A stretch of 39,008 nucleotides of DNA, taken from the NCBI GenBank assembly GCA_030950185.1, contig JAUZRU010000004.1, forward strand, positions 1 through 39,008, written 5' to 3'. A program made the position numbers and the translations under genes. A model generated the notes under the pieces. That model had not been told where the DNA came from, did not search any database, and worked only from the letters and a program-made list of their open reading frames with translations. Numbering within the stretch: position 1 is the stretch's first letter; every line of letters starts with the position of its first letter. The DNA is from Paracoccaceae bacterium (lineage in GTDB: Bacteria > Pseudomonadota > Alphaproteobacteria > Rhodobacterales > Rhodobacteraceae). This document shows, one piece after another, positions 7,766-17,368 of the stretch.

Positions 7766-8988
7766 GCCGCCCTGGCGCTTTCGTCCTCTTCGTCTGCAAG
7801 GACAAGGGTGATCTCGCCTGCCTGTTCGAGGTCGCGGATAGTGGCGATGATCGTATTCATCGCTGCATCGGCATCGCGTTCCGGGACCGGGGGCAGTTCG
7901 CCGATCTCTTCGCGCAGCTGTTCGGCCAGCCGTTTCGAGATGTTTCCCAGCAGGAAATCGACCACATCGGCATGTTTTTCGCCCGCGCCCTTCATCGCGG
8001 TCACAAGCATCTGGTTGTCGGCCGCGCGCACCACCTTCGAGACGTCGTTTTCATTGATGCGCGCCGGTATGTCGGCGAAGGTGAACATGCTTTTGCGAAT
8101 CTCTTCGGCCATTTCCGGATCGGATTCCGCCAGCTTTTCAAGCAGCGCATCGCGTTGCGAGCCGGGGGTAAAGTTCATGATCTCGGCAACGCGCTCGACC
8201 GGAGAGCCGGGCAGCGGGCCGGTCTGGTTGCGCGCGTCGACGATCTGCATGAGGGCTTGGGCCGTGGCGGTCAGGGTTTCCTGCGAGATCTGGCCCATGG
8301 TTGCTGCGGCCACCAGCGTTGCATTGGCGTGGGCCTCGTCAAGGCGCGACACGATTTCTGCCGATAATGTGGGCTTCAGCCGGCTGAGCAGGATTGCACA
8401 GACCCGCGGCGTCTGATCCGACAGGATTTCGGCCAGCAGATCGACGTCCAGCGCGGCAATCCTTTCCCAGTCGTCGGCATCTTCTTGGGGTGGCTGCGCG
8501 GGGCCAAACAGCAGCGACCTGATCTCGTCATCCGGGGCGGTCGGCAGCAGCGCAAGCGCATCTTCGATGCTTGTCGGAAAGCGCAGGTTCAGCGGGCCCA
8601 GATTTTCAAGGAATTCGTCGATCACCGCCAGGGTGGTTTCTGCGCTGACCGGCCTGAGGCAGCACATCGCCCGGATCAGGCGGGCCGCCTGTTCGGGGGG
8701 CAGGCCGGTGATCGGGCTGTCGTCGCCTGCCGCCAGCAGCAACCGGGCCAGGATGGCGGCTTTTTCGGGGGCGGTCAGCCCGGCGGCATGTGTCGCCAGA
8801 TCGGCAACCCGCCGACCGCTGGCCGCGGGCCTGACATGGGTCGAGGCAATCGCCGTTTCGATCCTGTCCGGTGCCGGGTCGATTTCTGTCGGACGCGGAA
8901 AGGTGATTCTGGTATCGCCGATTTCACCAATGCCTGAATCCGTAAGTTCCGAGCTTGCCACCCTGGTCGAAGCACCACCCATCGTCAT
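7762..8988 (-). CDS. fliG: FliG-like flagellar motor switch protein (orphan)
   Basis: 408 residues, longer than the usual 330-350 because of an unconserved N-terminal extension of about 60. The rest follows FliG: an N-terminal ARM-like region (TAPEKAAILARLLLAAG), a middle domain (ALDVDLLAEILSDQTPRVCAILLSRL, resembling the EHPQ region with the motif altered), and a well-kept C-terminal domain (AEEIRKSMFTFADI, NQMLVTAMKGAGEK, FLLGNISKRLAEQLREEI). FliG is the rotor protein that carries stator torque and binds FliM and FliF. No other flagellar gene is in the window. It could be the working FliG placed apart, or a diverged paralogue. Its stop codon shares CTAG with the zeta-protein gene. Confidence 0.75.
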   Translation of the reverse strand: MTMGGASTRVASSELTDSGIGEIGDTRITFPRPTEIDPAPDRIETAIASTHVRPAASGRRVADLATHAAGLTAPEKAAILARLLLAAGDDSPITGLPPEQAARLIRAMCCLRPVSAETTLAVIDEFLENLGPLNLRFPTSIEDALALLPTAPDDEIRSLLFGPAQPPQEDADDWERIAALDVDLLAEILSDQTPRVCAILLSRLKPTLSAEIVSRLDEAHANATLVAAATMGQISQETLTATAQALMQIVDARNQTGPLPGSPVERVAEIMNFTPGSQRDALLEKLAESDPEMAEEIRKSMFTFADIPARINENDVSKVVRAADNQMLVTAMKGAGEKHADVVDFLLGNISKRLAEQLREEIGELPPVPERDADAAMNTIIATIRDLEQAGEITLVLADEEDESARAA

Positions 8989-9102
8989 TTGCGCACCCTT
9001 CCGAGCAACGCCCCCGCAGCGAAAGCTAGCCGTGATTCCTTAAGATTGGATTTCACGAAAACGGCATTGCGACCGGCGCGCCAGGGTGCCAGATTGCCGA
9101 CC

Positions 9103-9861
9103 ATGGAACAAGGGCAGACATCCCGAATGGCCCGCCCCGGGCAGCCGCGAATCCTGACCGCGGGGGATATGGGGATTCTGGTCGAGTTTGGTGACCGCTA
9201 TGACCCCGCCATCAACGCGGCAGTGCTGGCATTTGACGGCGAATTCGAAAAACGCCGCCCCGATGGCGTGATCGAGACGGTGCCGACCTTTCGGTCTTTT
9301 CTGGTGCGATTCGACCCGATCGAGCTGCCCTATGAACGCCTGAAGGACATGTTGCAGGAAATGCTTGTCGCGCGCGACTGGTATCAGGCCGGCCCGCCCG
9401 CGCGCAGCCGGAAATGGGTGCTTCCGGCGGTTTATGGCGGCATGCGCGGGCCTGATCTGGGCGAGGTGGCCGACCTCATGGGCCTGCGCGAGGATCAGGT
9501 GATCGACAGCCATGCAGGGGCGCTGCTGACCGTTGCCATGCTGGGCTTTGCGCCGGGGCTGGCCTATCTGGGCCAGCTGGATCCGGTCTGGGATTTTCCC
9601 CGTCGGACCACGCTGAACCCCGAGGTTCCGGCCGGTGCGGTTCTGGTTGCCGTGCGTCAGACGGTATTGCCCTCGACGCCGATACCGACCGGTTGGCGAC
9701 AGATCGCGCGCACCCCGTTTCGCAGTTTCAACCCGAACAGCAAGACCCCCTTCCTGCTGCGCCCCGGCGACCGGGTGCGATTCGAGCCGGTGGACGAGGC
9801 CGCATATGCCGCCTATGCGGCCTATGACATGGATGCGCTGCTGCATGAGGAAGGGCCATGA
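9103..9861 (+). CDS. pxpB: 5-oxoprolinase subunit PxpB (KipI / allophanate hydrolase subunit 1 family)
   Basis: 252 residues from the ATG at 9103. The in-frame ATG at 9127 is also possible, and neither has a strong ribosome site. Family signatures: LTAGDMGILVEFGDRYDP, VPTFRSFLVRFDP, the SHAGALLTVAMLGFAPGLAYLG block, and VPAGAVLVAVRQTVLPSTPIPTGW. With PxpC and PxpA it forms the ATP-dependent enzyme that opens 5-oxoproline (pyroglutamate) to glutamate. pxpC overlaps its stop by four bases. Older databases name such pairs allophanate hydrolase, but the adjacent pxpA supports the oxoprolinase role. Confidence 0.9.
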   Translation: MEQGQTSRMARPGQPRILTAGDMGILVEFGDRYDPAINAAVLAFDGEFEKRRPDGVIETVPTFRSFLVRFDPIELPYERLKDMLQEMLVARDWYQAGPPARSRKWVLPAVYGGMRGPDLGEVADLMGLREDQVIDSHAGALLTVAMLGFAPGLAYLGQLDPVWDFPRRTTLNPEVPAGAVLVAVRQTVLPSTPIPTGWRQIARTPFRSFNPNSKTPFLLRPGDRVRFEPVDEAAYAAYAAYDMDALLHEEGP

Positions 9862-10874
9862 GCGGGCTTGAGATCCTCACGATCGCGGCAACGGCAACGG
9901 TGCAGGACCGGGGGCGGCCCGGCTATCTGCGCTATGGCGTGACCAGCTCGGGGGCGATGGATGAATATGCGCTGGCCGAGGGGCAGGCATTGCTGGGCAA
10001 TGGGCGTGATGACGCGGCGCTGGAATTTGCCGGCATGGGCGGACGCTTCCGCGCGCGTGGGGCGATGTGGCTGGCAACCTCGGGCGCCGAGATGGATCTG
10101 CGCGTCAATGGGGCCCCGCAACCCTGGCGGCAGTCGTTCATGCTGGAACAGGGCGATCAGCTGGATATCGGCGCCGCGCGCAGCGGCGTTTACGGCTATC
10201 TGCATGTGGCGGGCGGGTTTCTGACGGAAAGGGTGCTTGGATCACGCTCGACATTGCGGCGCGCGGGGCTGGGGCACAGGCTTGAGGCCGGGCAGGTGCT
10301 GCCCGTGGGCGTGCAACCGCGCGAAGCGGTGCCGGTGATGCTGCCGGCGCCCGCCTATTTCGACCAGCGCCGGCTGCACCTGTTGTGGGGGCCGCAATCC
10401 GAGGTCTTCCCCAAGGCCGAGCGCGCGCGCCTGCTTGCAGAAACCATCACCGTGACCCCCCAGCGCGACCGCATGGGCATGCGCCTTGCCCTGCAGGGCG
10501 GTGGTATTGATGCGGCGGATGGCCTGACCATCGCATCGGATGCCATCAATCTTGGCGACATCCAGGTGACAGGCGACGGAACGCCGACGGTTCTTTTGGC
10601 CGACCGAGGCTCCAGCGGGGGGTATCCGCGTATTGCGACGGTTGTGACAGCCGATCTGCCGGCGCTGGTGCAGATCCCGGCGGGGCAGTCTTTCGGGTTT
10701 GATCTGCTGAATCGGGAACAGGCGGTCGAGGCCCTTGCAAGGCATCGCAAGATGCTTGTGGCGCTGCCCTCGATGGTTGTTCCAGTCACACGCGATCCGC
10801 GAGACATCGGGGATCTTTTGTCCTATAACCTGATCAGCGGTGTAACCGATGGAGGCGAGTTTGACCCAGATTGA
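9858..10874 (+). CDS. pxpC: 5-oxoprolinase subunit PxpC (allophanate hydrolase subunit 2 family)
   Basis: 338 residues, typical length. Signatures are the opening LEILTIAATATVQDRGRPGY, the segment YGVTSSGAMDEYALAEGQALLGN, AGGFLTERVLGSRST, the LWGPQSEVFP region, and the C-terminal TVLLADRGSSGGYPRIATVV. Cyclophilin-like fold; partner of PxpB in the 5-oxoprolinase complex. Its ATG overlaps pxpB by four bases, and its last codons overlap the start of pxpA, so all three subunits should be co-translated. Order B-C-A is one of the common arrangements. Confidence 0.92.
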   Translation: MSGLEILTIAATATVQDRGRPGYLRYGVTSSGAMDEYALAEGQALLGNGRDDAALEFAGMGGRFRARGAMWLATSGAEMDLRVNGAPQPWRQSFMLEQGDQLDIGAARSGVYGYLHVAGGFLTERVLGSRSTLRRAGLGHRLEAGQVLPVGVQPREAVPVMLPAPAYFDQRRLHLLWGPQSEVFPKAERARLLAETITVTPQRDRMGMRLALQGGGIDAADGLTIASDAINLGDIQVTGDGTPTVLLADRGSSGGYPRIATVVTADLPALVQIPAGQSFGFDLLNREQAVEALARHRKMLVALPSMVVPVTRDPRDIGDLLSYNLISGVTDGGEFDPD

Positions 10875-11619
10875 TCTGAACGCCGATCTTGGCGAAAGCT
10901 ATGGCCCGTGGCGCATGGGCAATGACGACGCGATGCTGGATATCGTGACCTCGGCCAATGTGGCCTGCGGGTTTCATGCGGGCGATCCCGCCGAAATGGT
11001 GCGCATCACCCGGCTGTGTCAGGAAAAGGGCGTTAGTATCGGGGCCCACCCCGGCTTTGATGATCTGCACGGCTTTGGCCGACGGCGGATCACGGGCAAC
11101 AGCGCGGGCGAGCTGGCGGCGATGATCATCTATCAGATCGGCGCATTGCAGGCGCTCGCGGCAGCCGAAGGCGCCAGCCTGCGCCACGTCAAGATGCATG
11201 GCGCGCTTTCCAACATGTGCATGACCGATGGCTGGATGGCGGGCGTCTTTGCCCGCGCGGTGCGACAGCTGTCGCAGGATCTGGTCATCATGGCGGTTGC
11301 CGAAACCGAAATCCAGCGTGCGGCGGAATCGGTCGGTGGGCCCTATGTGTGCGAGGTCTTTGCCGATCGCGCCTATAATGACGACGCGACGCTGGTGTCG
11401 CGCCATGAACCGGGTGCCGTGATCCACGACCCCGAAATCGCCGCCGACAATGTGCTGCGCATGGTTGATCAGCAGGCGATTACCTCGGTCAATGGCGTCA
11501 GAATTCCGGTTCGCGTCGAAACCGTCTGCGTTCATGGCGACAACCCTGATGCGGTTCGTCTGGCCGAAGCCGTGCGAAACCGTCTTGAAAAGGCGGGTGT
11601 TGTGGTCAGGGCGTTCTGA
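10861..11619 (+). CDS. pxpA: 5-oxoprolinase subunit PxpA (LamB/YcsF family)
   Basis: 252 residues from a TTG at 10861, or 256 from an ATG at 10849. The TTG is preferred because GGAGG (10851-10855) lies five bases before it and the protein then begins MTQIDLNADLGESYGPW, matching the family; that GGAGG falls within the second and third codons of the ATG version. Motifs: DLNADLGE, VACGFHAGDP, IGAHPGFDDLHGFGRR, HVKMHGALSNM and VETVCVHGDNPDAV. It is the TIM-barrel-like subunit acting with PxpBC on 5-oxoproline. Confidence 0.9.
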   Translation: MTQIDLNADLGESYGPWRMGNDDAMLDIVTSANVACGFHAGDPAEMVRITRLCQEKGVSIGAHPGFDDLHGFGRRRITGNSAGELAAMIIYQIGALQALAAAEGASLRHVKMHGALSNMCMTDGWMAGVFARAVRQLSQDLVIMAVAETEIQRAAESVGGPYVCEVFADRAYNDDATLVSRHEPGAVIHDPEIAADNVLRMVDQQAITSVNGVRIPVRVETVCVHGDNPDAVRLAEAVRNRLEKAGVVVRAF

Positions 11620-11736
11620 CCAGGGCCACGGCGCCGTCGGGCCGTTCCGCTGCGTCGGGGCCGCGTTTTGGTCTTTGCAGCCGGCCGTGCGGGGCATAAA
11701 AACATGCCGGAAAGTTCTTTTCGGAAGGGGCGTGTG

Positions 11737-12507
11737 ATGAAACTGGATTCAGACATCAAGGCTATCATTACCGGGGGCGCATCCGGGCTTGGCGAGGCTG
11801 TCGCGCGCAATCTGGCAAGTGCCGGCGCGGGCGTGTGCCTGTTCGATCTCAACGAAGAGAAGGGCAAGGCCCTTGCCGACGAGCTGGGCGGCCATTTCCT
11901 GCGCGTCGATGTCAGCGATCCGACCTCGGTTGCCAAAGGGTTCAAGGCTGCGCGCGCCGCCCAGGGGCAGGAACGCATCATGGTCAACTGCGCCGGCATC
12001 GGTGTTGCCGCGCGCACGGTCGATCGCGACGGCAACCCGCAGGACCCCGCGTTTTTCGAGCGCGTCATCCGCATCAACCTGATCGGTACCTTCCTGTGTT
12101 CGTCACAGGCGGCCGCCGGCATGGTTGCCGCAGACCCTGTCACCGATGATGGCGAGCGCGGTGTCATCATCAACACCGCATCCGTTGCCGCCTTTGACGG
12201 GCAGATCGGGCAGACGGCCTATTCGGCATCAAAGGGCGGTATCGTGGGCATGACCCTGCCCATGGCGCGCGACCTTTCCCGCGACGGGGTGCGGGTCATG
12301 GCGATCGCGCCGGGGATCTTTCGCACGCCCATGCTGGCGGGCCTGCCGCAGGATGTGCAGGACAGCCTTGGCGCGCAGGTGCCGTTTCCGTCGCGCTTGG
12401 GGGATCCGGCCGAATATGCGGCGCTGGCACGTCACATCATCGAGAATTCCATGCTGAATGGCGAGGTGATCCGGCTGGACGGCGCGATCCGCATGGCACC
12501 CAAGTAG
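11737..12507 (+). CDS. Short-chain dehydrogenase/reductase, 3-hydroxyacyl-CoA dehydrogenase type-2-like
   Basis: 256 residues. Classical SDR: cofactor loop [20 protein letters not shown], acidic residue in CLFDLNEEK suited to NAD, NCAGIG where most SDRs have [20 protein letters not shown] with the catalytic serine, and YSASK with catalytic Tyr and Lys. The [20 protein letters not shown] stretch and [15 protein letters not shown] resemble HSD10-type 3-hydroxyacyl-CoA dehydrogenases used in fatty acid or isoleucine breakdown. It starts 117 bases after pxpA; co-transcription is possible but unproven. The ATG at 11737 follows GGAAGGGG. Substrate is inferred from similarity only. Confidence 0.8.
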   Translation: MKLDSDIKAIITGGASGLGEAVARNLASAGAGVCLFDLNEEKGKALADELGGHFLRVDVSDPTSVAKGFKAARAAQGQERIMVNCAGIGVAARTVDRDGNPQDPAFFERVIRINLIGTFLCSSQAAAGMVAADPVTDDGERGVIINTASVAAFDGQIGQTAYSASKGGIVGMTLPMARDLSRDGVRVMAIAPGIFRTPMLAGLPQDVQDSLGAQVPFPSRLGDPAEYAALARHIIENSMLNGEVIRLDGAIRMAPK

Positions 12508-12515
12508 GCCGCAGT

Positions 12516-13211
12516 TCAGATTCCGGTCGTCATCCGATAGCCCGGACGATAGGCGATTCGCACATGCGTCACCGCCTCTTGTGCGATGCGGGTCAGGCGC
12601 TCGACCACGAAAAGTGCTGCGCCGGGTGCTGCGTTCAGAATTTCGGCATCCGCGGCACTGGCGTTTTCGGCCAGAAAGGCGATTTCGCCCGCGCTGATGG
12701 GGATGTTCTGCACCAGCCATTCATTGGCGCTGAGGGTCGCGAAATCTGCGCTCAGCGCTTCGGGTGCCACCCTGGGGTTGATCCAGCGATCTTCAAGGCA
12801 ATAGGGGGCCGAGTCTGCCATGTGCAGGGTTTGCACATGCAGCGCCGTGCGTTCCAGCGGCAGGCCCATGCGGGCCGCAATATGGGCGGGCGGCACCGAC
12901 ATTTTGCATATCAGCAGACGGTGACGGTGGGTTGCCCCGCTTTCCTCGACCTCTTGGCGGATCAGGGGGATGTCCAGTGTGGCCTTGCGCACGGGGGTCA
13001 TGCTGACGCGGGTTCCGGCCTTGCGCCTGCGCTCCAGGATACCGGCCTGGGCAAGTTCGCGCAGCGCCCGGTTGATGGTGGCGCGGGCGCAGCCGAATTC
13101 GGTTGCCAGTTCGGTTTCGCGCGGGATCAGCGCGCCGGGTGGCCAGGCGCCTGACTGGATCCTGTCCAGAACCATTTTCTTGATGTCCCGATAGCTGGTC
13201 AGTCTGCTCAA
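12516..13211 (-). CDS. hutC: Histidine utilisation repressor HutC (GntR family)
   Basis: 231 residues. N-terminal winged helix of GntR type (YRDIKKMVLDRIQSGAWPPG, then PRETELATEFGCARATINRAL) and a C-terminal UTRA effector domain (DRWINPRVAPEAL, LFVVERLTRI, HVRIAYRPGYRM). Family role: binds operators at hut promoters and is released by urocanate. It overlaps the hutF stop by four bases (ATGA), so hutF-hutC form one coupled unit transcribed away from hutIHU; the likely operator region is the 78-bp gap at 14573-14650. A tail-to-tail SDR gene ends nine bases away. Confidence 0.93.
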   Translation of the reverse strand: MSRLTSYRDIKKMVLDRIQSGAWPPGALIPRETELATEFGCARATINRALRELAQAGILERRRKAGTRVSMTPVRKATLDIPLIRQEVEESGATHRHRLLICKMSVPPAHIAARMGLPLERTALHVQTLHMADSAPYCLEDRWINPRVAPEALSADFATLSANEWLVQNIPISAGEIAFLAENASAADAEILNAAPGAALFVVERLTRIAQEAVTHVRIAYRPGYRMTTGI

Positions 13212-14572
13212 AGGGCGCTCCTCATGCGGCGGAAAACACGGCCGGCCTTGTTGGCGATGTCGGCTTCATGTGCATGTCGGCCGTCCATGATCACATGACG
13301 CCCGCCCGACCAGAGATTGCGCACCCCGGTGCATGTACGGGCAAATATCCAGCTGTCGATCAGACGATCCCCCTCAAGACCCTCGAAATCGGGGTGTTGC
13401 AAGTCGATCTCTACTATATCGGCCAGTTTGCCGACTGCAATCGCCCCGCTGTTGCGCCCCAGCGCCTGCGCCCCGCCGCGACAGGCGGATGCCAGCAAGG
13501 TCGCCCCGCAAGAGCTGCCCTGCCGTGCGATCACGTTGCGTTCTTGTCGTCCAAGGCGCTGCGAATATTCCAGCATGCGCATTTCACCGGCCAGATCGAT
13601 CTGGATGTTGCTGTCGCTGCCCAGCCCGAACCTGCCGCCCGCAGCCAGGAAGGGGTGGGCCGGAAAGATGCCGTCGCCCAGATTGGCCTCGGTGATGGGA
13701 CACAGGCCGGCGACTGCGCCGCTGGCGGCAAGGGCGCGGGTTTCGGCCCCGGTCATGTGGGTCGCGTGCACAAGGCACCAGGTTTCATCCACCGGCTGGT
13801 TTTCCAGCAGCCATTGGACCGGGCGCGCGCCAAGTGCGGCGCTGACCTCGCTGACCTCGGCCAGTTGTTCGGCAATGTGGATATGAACTGGGCGGCCGGC
13901 AGAAAGAGATGGAATTTTATCGAGAATACAGGATGTTACCGCCCGCAGAGAATGTGGTGCCACGCCGATCGAGAAATCATCGGGCATTTCGGCGGAATCT
14001 TTTCCTGTTGCCGAAAGAATCCTGGAATAGTCATTGAAATCACACAGGAAACGGCGTTGTTCCGGTGATGGTTCGCGGCCATCACATCCGCCCTGCATGT
14101 ATAGCACCGGCAACAGGCACAGCCCGATGCCGGTTTGTCTGCTGGCGTCCATGACACGGCCCGCCATTTCGGCGGGGTTGTCATAATGCTGCCCGCCGGG
14201 TGCGTGGTGCAGATAGTGAAACTCGCCAACCGCGGCAAAGCCCGTCTTGAGCATTTCAAGCTGTGCATAGGCGGTGATCGCCTCGACATCGTCGGGGTCA
14301 AGCCGCCCGAGGAAACGATACATCAAGGCGCGCCAGCTCCAGAAGCTGTCCTGGCCCCGCGGGCTGCGCTGTTCGGCGAGGCCTGCCATGGCGCGCTGAA
14401 AGGCATGCGAATGCAGATTGGCGGGCGCCGGCAGGGCGACACGCAGACGGGTTCCTTGGGGCGGCGAATCCGGGGTCAGGCTGGTGATCTGCCCGTCATT
14501 GGCGATCTCGATTCGCAGGTTCCGCTGCCAGCCTGACCTGGTAAGCGCCTGTTCAGCCCAGATTATCTGCAT
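13208..14572 (-). CDS. hutF: Formimidoylglutamate deiminase HutF
   Basis: 454 residues from the ATG at 14572 (MQIIWAEQALTRSGW). Amidohydrolase-superfamily TIM barrel with the metal site NLHSHAFQRAMAG, then FHYLHHAPGG, HIHIAEQLAEV, LVHATHM, and the metal aspartate in GLGSDSNIQID. It converts N-formimino-glutamate to N-formylglutamate and ammonia, the deiminase branch of histidine breakdown, which then needs HutG; hutG is not in the window. Divergent from hutI across a short control region. A longer upstream reading frame exists but runs into that promoter region and hutI. Confidence 0.93.
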   Translation of the reverse strand: MQIIWAEQALTRSGWQRNLRIEIANDGQITSLTPDSPPQGTRLRVALPAPANLHSHAFQRAMAGLAEQRSPRGQDSFWSWRALMYRFLGRLDPDDVEAITAYAQLEMLKTGFAAVGEFHYLHHAPGGQHYDNPAEMAGRVMDASRQTGIGLCLLPVLYMQGGCDGREPSPEQRRFLCDFNDYSRILSATGKDSAEMPDDFSIGVAPHSLRAVTSCILDKIPSLSAGRPVHIHIAEQLAEVSEVSAALGARPVQWLLENQPVDETWCLVHATHMTGAETRALAASGAVAGLCPITEANLGDGIFPAHPFLAAGGRFGLGSDSNIQIDLAGEMRMLEYSQRLGRQERNVIARQGSSCGATLLASACRGGAQALGRNSGAIAVGKLADIVEIDLQHPDFEGLEGDRLIDSWIFARTCTGVRNLWSGGRHVIMDGRHAHEADIANKAGRVFRRMRSAL

Positions 14573-14587
14573 ATGCCGAAAGCCTCG

Positions 14588-14615
14588 TTGACAAGATAAT
14601 ATGTGCAGACATAAT
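14588..14615 (+). promoter_or_regulatory. hutIHU promoter with candidate HutC operator
   Basis: TTGACA (14588-14593, perfect -35) is followed after 16 bases by CATAAT (14610-14615, five of six to the -10). Between and over the -10 lies an inverted repeat TATGT-GCAG-ACATA (14600-14613). Related half-sites occur as GCAGATAAT (14626-14634) and, inverted, ATTATCTGC (14562-14570, inside the first hutF codons). HutC is the obvious ligand. On the other strand, TTGTAT and TATTAT with a 16-base gap (14637-14610) could serve hutFC. Confidence 0.6.
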
Positions 14616-14650
14616 AACCATAACCGCAGATAATACAAGAAAGTGTCCGC

Positions 14651-15853
14651 ATGAACCGTATCGCCTATCGAAACTGCCGGATCGCGCCGATCGATGCGTC
14701 GCAACAACCCCGCGATACCGTCCACGCGCTGGTTATCGGGTCGGGCGCGTCGATCGAATGGGTGGGCAATGACCGGGACATCCCCTCGGATTTGGCGATC
14801 ACCGGGCAGGTCGATCTGGGCGGGCGTCTTGTCACGCCGGCGCTGATCGACTGCCATACGCATCTGGTGCATGGCGGCAATCGTGCCTCTGAATTCGAGA
14901 TGCGTCTGCAAGGGGCGAGCTATGAGCAGATCGCGCGCGCCGGTGGCGGGATCATGTCAACGGTCAATGCGACACGGGGCAGGTCGGTCGAACAGCTGGT
15001 GGCCGAGGCCCTGCCGCGCCTTGACGCGATGCTGGCCGAGGGGGTTTCCACGGTCGAGATCAAGTCGGGATACGGCCTGAACATCGAAACCGAAATCAAC
15101 ATGCTGCGCGCCGCGCGCAGGCTGGGCGAGATCCGGCAGGTCAGGATTGTGACCACCTGGCTGGCCGCCCATGCCCTGCCGCCCGAATATGCCGGCCGCG
15201 CGGATGCCTATATCCAGGACGTGGCGATCACCGGGTTGAGGCAGGCCCATGCGCAGCGGCTGGTCGATACGGTTGACGGGTTTTGCGAATCCATCGCCTT
15301 TGACCGTGACCAGATCGCGCGCGTTTTCGACGCTGCACGCGCCATGGGGTTGCCGCTCAGGCTGCATGCCGAACAATTGAGCAATAGCGGTGGGGCAGAA
15401 ATGGCCGCGCGCAAGGGGGCGCTTTCGGCGGATCATCTGGAATATCTGGATGACCGGGGAATAGCAGCCATGGCGCGGGCCGGGACCGTCGCCGTTCTGT
15501 TGCCGGGCGCCTATTACACGCTGCGCGAGACCCAGGCCCCGCCGGTAGATGCGCTGCGCCGCGCCAAGGTGCCGATCGCCATTGCCAGTGACGCAAATCC
15601 CGGCTCGTCGCCGCTGACCTCGCCCCTGTTGACCATGAACATGGCCTGCACCCTGTTCGGCCTGACACCTGCCGAGGCGTTGGCCGGCATGACGGTGAAT
15701 GCCGCCAGGGCGCTTGGGCTGGGCGATCGGGGGCTGTTGCAGGTCGGCATGCGGGGTGATCTGGCGGTGTGGGATGTCGAACACCCCGCCGAGCTGGCCT
15801 GTCGCATGGGGTTCAACCCGCTGTGGAAGCGCATCATCGGGGGGCAGGCATGA
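14651..15853 (+). CDS. hutI: Imidazolonepropionase HutI
   Basis: 400 residues, the family length. Amidohydrolase fold with metal ligands H69 and H71 in [20 protein letters not shown], the block [56 protein letters not shown] and [10 protein letters not shown]. It opens 4-imidazolone-5-propionate to N-formimino-L-glutamate, step three of histidine degradation. First gene of hutI-hutH-hutU; the hutH ATG overlaps its stop (ATGA). Confidence 0.95.
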   Translation: MNRIAYRNCRIAPIDASQQPRDTVHALVIGSGASIEWVGNDRDIPSDLAITGQVDLGGRLVTPALIDCHTHLVHGGNRASEFEMRLQGASYEQIARAGGGIMSTVNATRGRSVEQLVAEALPRLDAMLAEGVSTVEIKSGYGLNIETEINMLRAARRLGEIRQVRIVTTWLAAHALPPEYAGRADAYIQDVAITGLRQAHAQRLVDTVDGFCESIAFDRDQIARVFDAARAMGLPLRLHAEQLSNSGGAEMAARKGALSADHLEYLDDRGIAAMARAGTVAVLLPGAYYTLRETQAPPVDALRRAKVPIAIASDANPGSSPLTSPLLTMNMACTLFGLTPAEALAGMTVNAARALGLGDRGLLQVGMRGDLAVWDVEHPAELACRMGFNPLWKRIIGGQA

Positions 15854-17364
15854 AACTGGTTCCTGGCAATCTGGGCCTTGCGCAGCTGGAGCGCATCTAT
15901 CGTGGCGCCCCGGTCGAGATCGACCCGGACTGTCGCAATGCGGTGGAACGCGCGGCCGTCATCGTCGCGCGGGCCGCTGGCGGGCGCGCGCCTGTTTATG
16001 GGGTCAATACCGGATTTGGCAAACTCGCCAGCATCAGGATCGATGCCCGCGATACCGAATGTCTGCAACGCAACCTGATCCTCAGCCATTCCGCAGGCGT
16101 GGGGCCGCCGCTTGAGGCCGATGTCGTGCGGCTGATCCTGGCACTCAAGATGTCGTCGCTGGGGCGCGGGGCCTCGGGGGTTCGGTGGCAGGTGATCGAG
16201 CTGCTCCAGCAGATGCTGACCAGGGGGGTGCTGCCGGTCATTCCCGCGCAGGGCTCGGTCGGCGCCTCGGGCGATCTGGCCCCGCTTGCCCATATGGCGG
16301 CGGTGATGATTGGCGAGGGGCAGGCCATTCTTGACGGCACGGTGATGGATGGGGCAGGGGCGTTGGACCGGGCCGGGTTGCGCCCCATCCGCCTTGGCCC
16401 CAAAGAGGGGTTGGCGCTGATAAACGGCACGCAGGTTTCAACCGCGCTGGCACTGGCGGGGCTGTTTGACGGCTGGCGTGTGGCGGTCACCTCGGTCACC
16501 ACCGGTGCGTTGGCAACCGAGGCGGCAATGGGATCCGGCGCGCCGTTTCGGGCTGAAATACACGCTTTGCGCGGCCAGCCGGGCCAGATTGTCGTGGCCG
16601 CGGCGCTGCGCGAGATGCTGGCGGGTTCCGAAATCCGTGAAAGCCACCGTGACGGCGACGAACGTGTGCAGGATCCCTATTGCATCCGCTGCCAGCCGCA
16701 GGTCGCGGGTGCGGCGCTGGACATCATGCGCCAGGCGGCACATGTGCTGGAAATCGAGGCCAACGCCGTGACCGACAACCCGCTGGTGCTGGGTGATGGC
16801 AGTATCGTGTCCGGCGGCAATTTCCATGCCGAACCGGTCGGCTTTGCTGCCGATCAGATCGCCATGGCGCTGTCCGAGCTGGGGGCGATTGCGCAGCGCC
16901 GCATTTCGCTGTTGGTGGACCCGGCGCTGAGCTTTGGTCTGCCGGCCTTTCTGTCGCCCGATCCGGGGCTGAATTCGGGGCTGATGATCGCCGAGGTCAC
17001 CTCGGCTGCATTGATGAGTGAAAACAAGGCGCTGGCCAACCCCCGGGTCATCGACAGCACGCCCACGAGCGCCAATCAGGAAGACCATGTATCGATGGCC
17101 TGTCACGGCGCGCGCCGGCTGGGCGAGATGGTCGAAAACCTTGCCGGCATCATCGCCATAGAGGCGCTTGCCGGCGTTCAGGGGATCGAGCTGCGCACGC
17201 CGCTGAAAACCAGCCCGACGCTTGCCGCCCATATGGAAACCCTGCGCACCCATGTGCCCGCGCTGGGGCAGGACCGGCAGATTTCACCCGATATCCTGCA
17301 GGCAAGGGAACTGGTTCGCAAAGGCGCGTTGCTGCCACGGCCGGCAATCAGACTGGAAGGATGA
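15850..17364 (+). CDS. hutH: Histidine ammonia-lyase HutH
   Basis: 504 residues. The Ala-Ser-Gly triad that cyclises to the MIO electrophile is A139-S140-G141 in [15 protein letters not shown]. Other marks: [13 protein letters not shown] with the catalytic tyrosine, [36 protein letters not shown], and the C-terminal [15 protein letters not shown]. Deaminates L-histidine to trans-urocanate, which is also the inducer of the HutC family. The ATG at 15850 overlaps hutI by four bases; upstream in-frame starts lie inside hutI and are discounted. Confidence 0.96.
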   Translation: MKLVPGNLGLAQLERIYRGAPVEIDPDCRNAVERAAVIVARAAGGRAPVYGVNTGFGKLASIRIDARDTECLQRNLILSHSAGVGPPLEADVVRLILALKMSSLGRGASGVRWQVIELLQQMLTRGVLPVIPAQGSVGASGDLAPLAHMAAVMIGEGQAILDGTVMDGAGALDRAGLRPIRLGPKEGLALINGTQVSTALALAGLFDGWRVAVTSVTTGALATEAAMGSGAPFRAEIHALRGQPGQIVVAAALREMLAGSEIRESHRDGDERVQDPYCIRCQPQVAGAALDIMRQAAHVLEIEANAVTDNPLVLGDGSIVSGGNFHAEPVGFAADQIAMALSELGAIAQRRISLLVDPALSFGLPAFLSPDPGLNSGLMIAEVTSAALMSENKALANPRVIDSTPTSANQEDHVSMACHGARRLGEMVENLAGIIAIEALAGVQGIELRTPLKTSPTLAAHMETLRTHVPALGQDRQISPDILQARELVRKGALLPRPAIRLEG

Positions 17365-17368
17365 ACAG

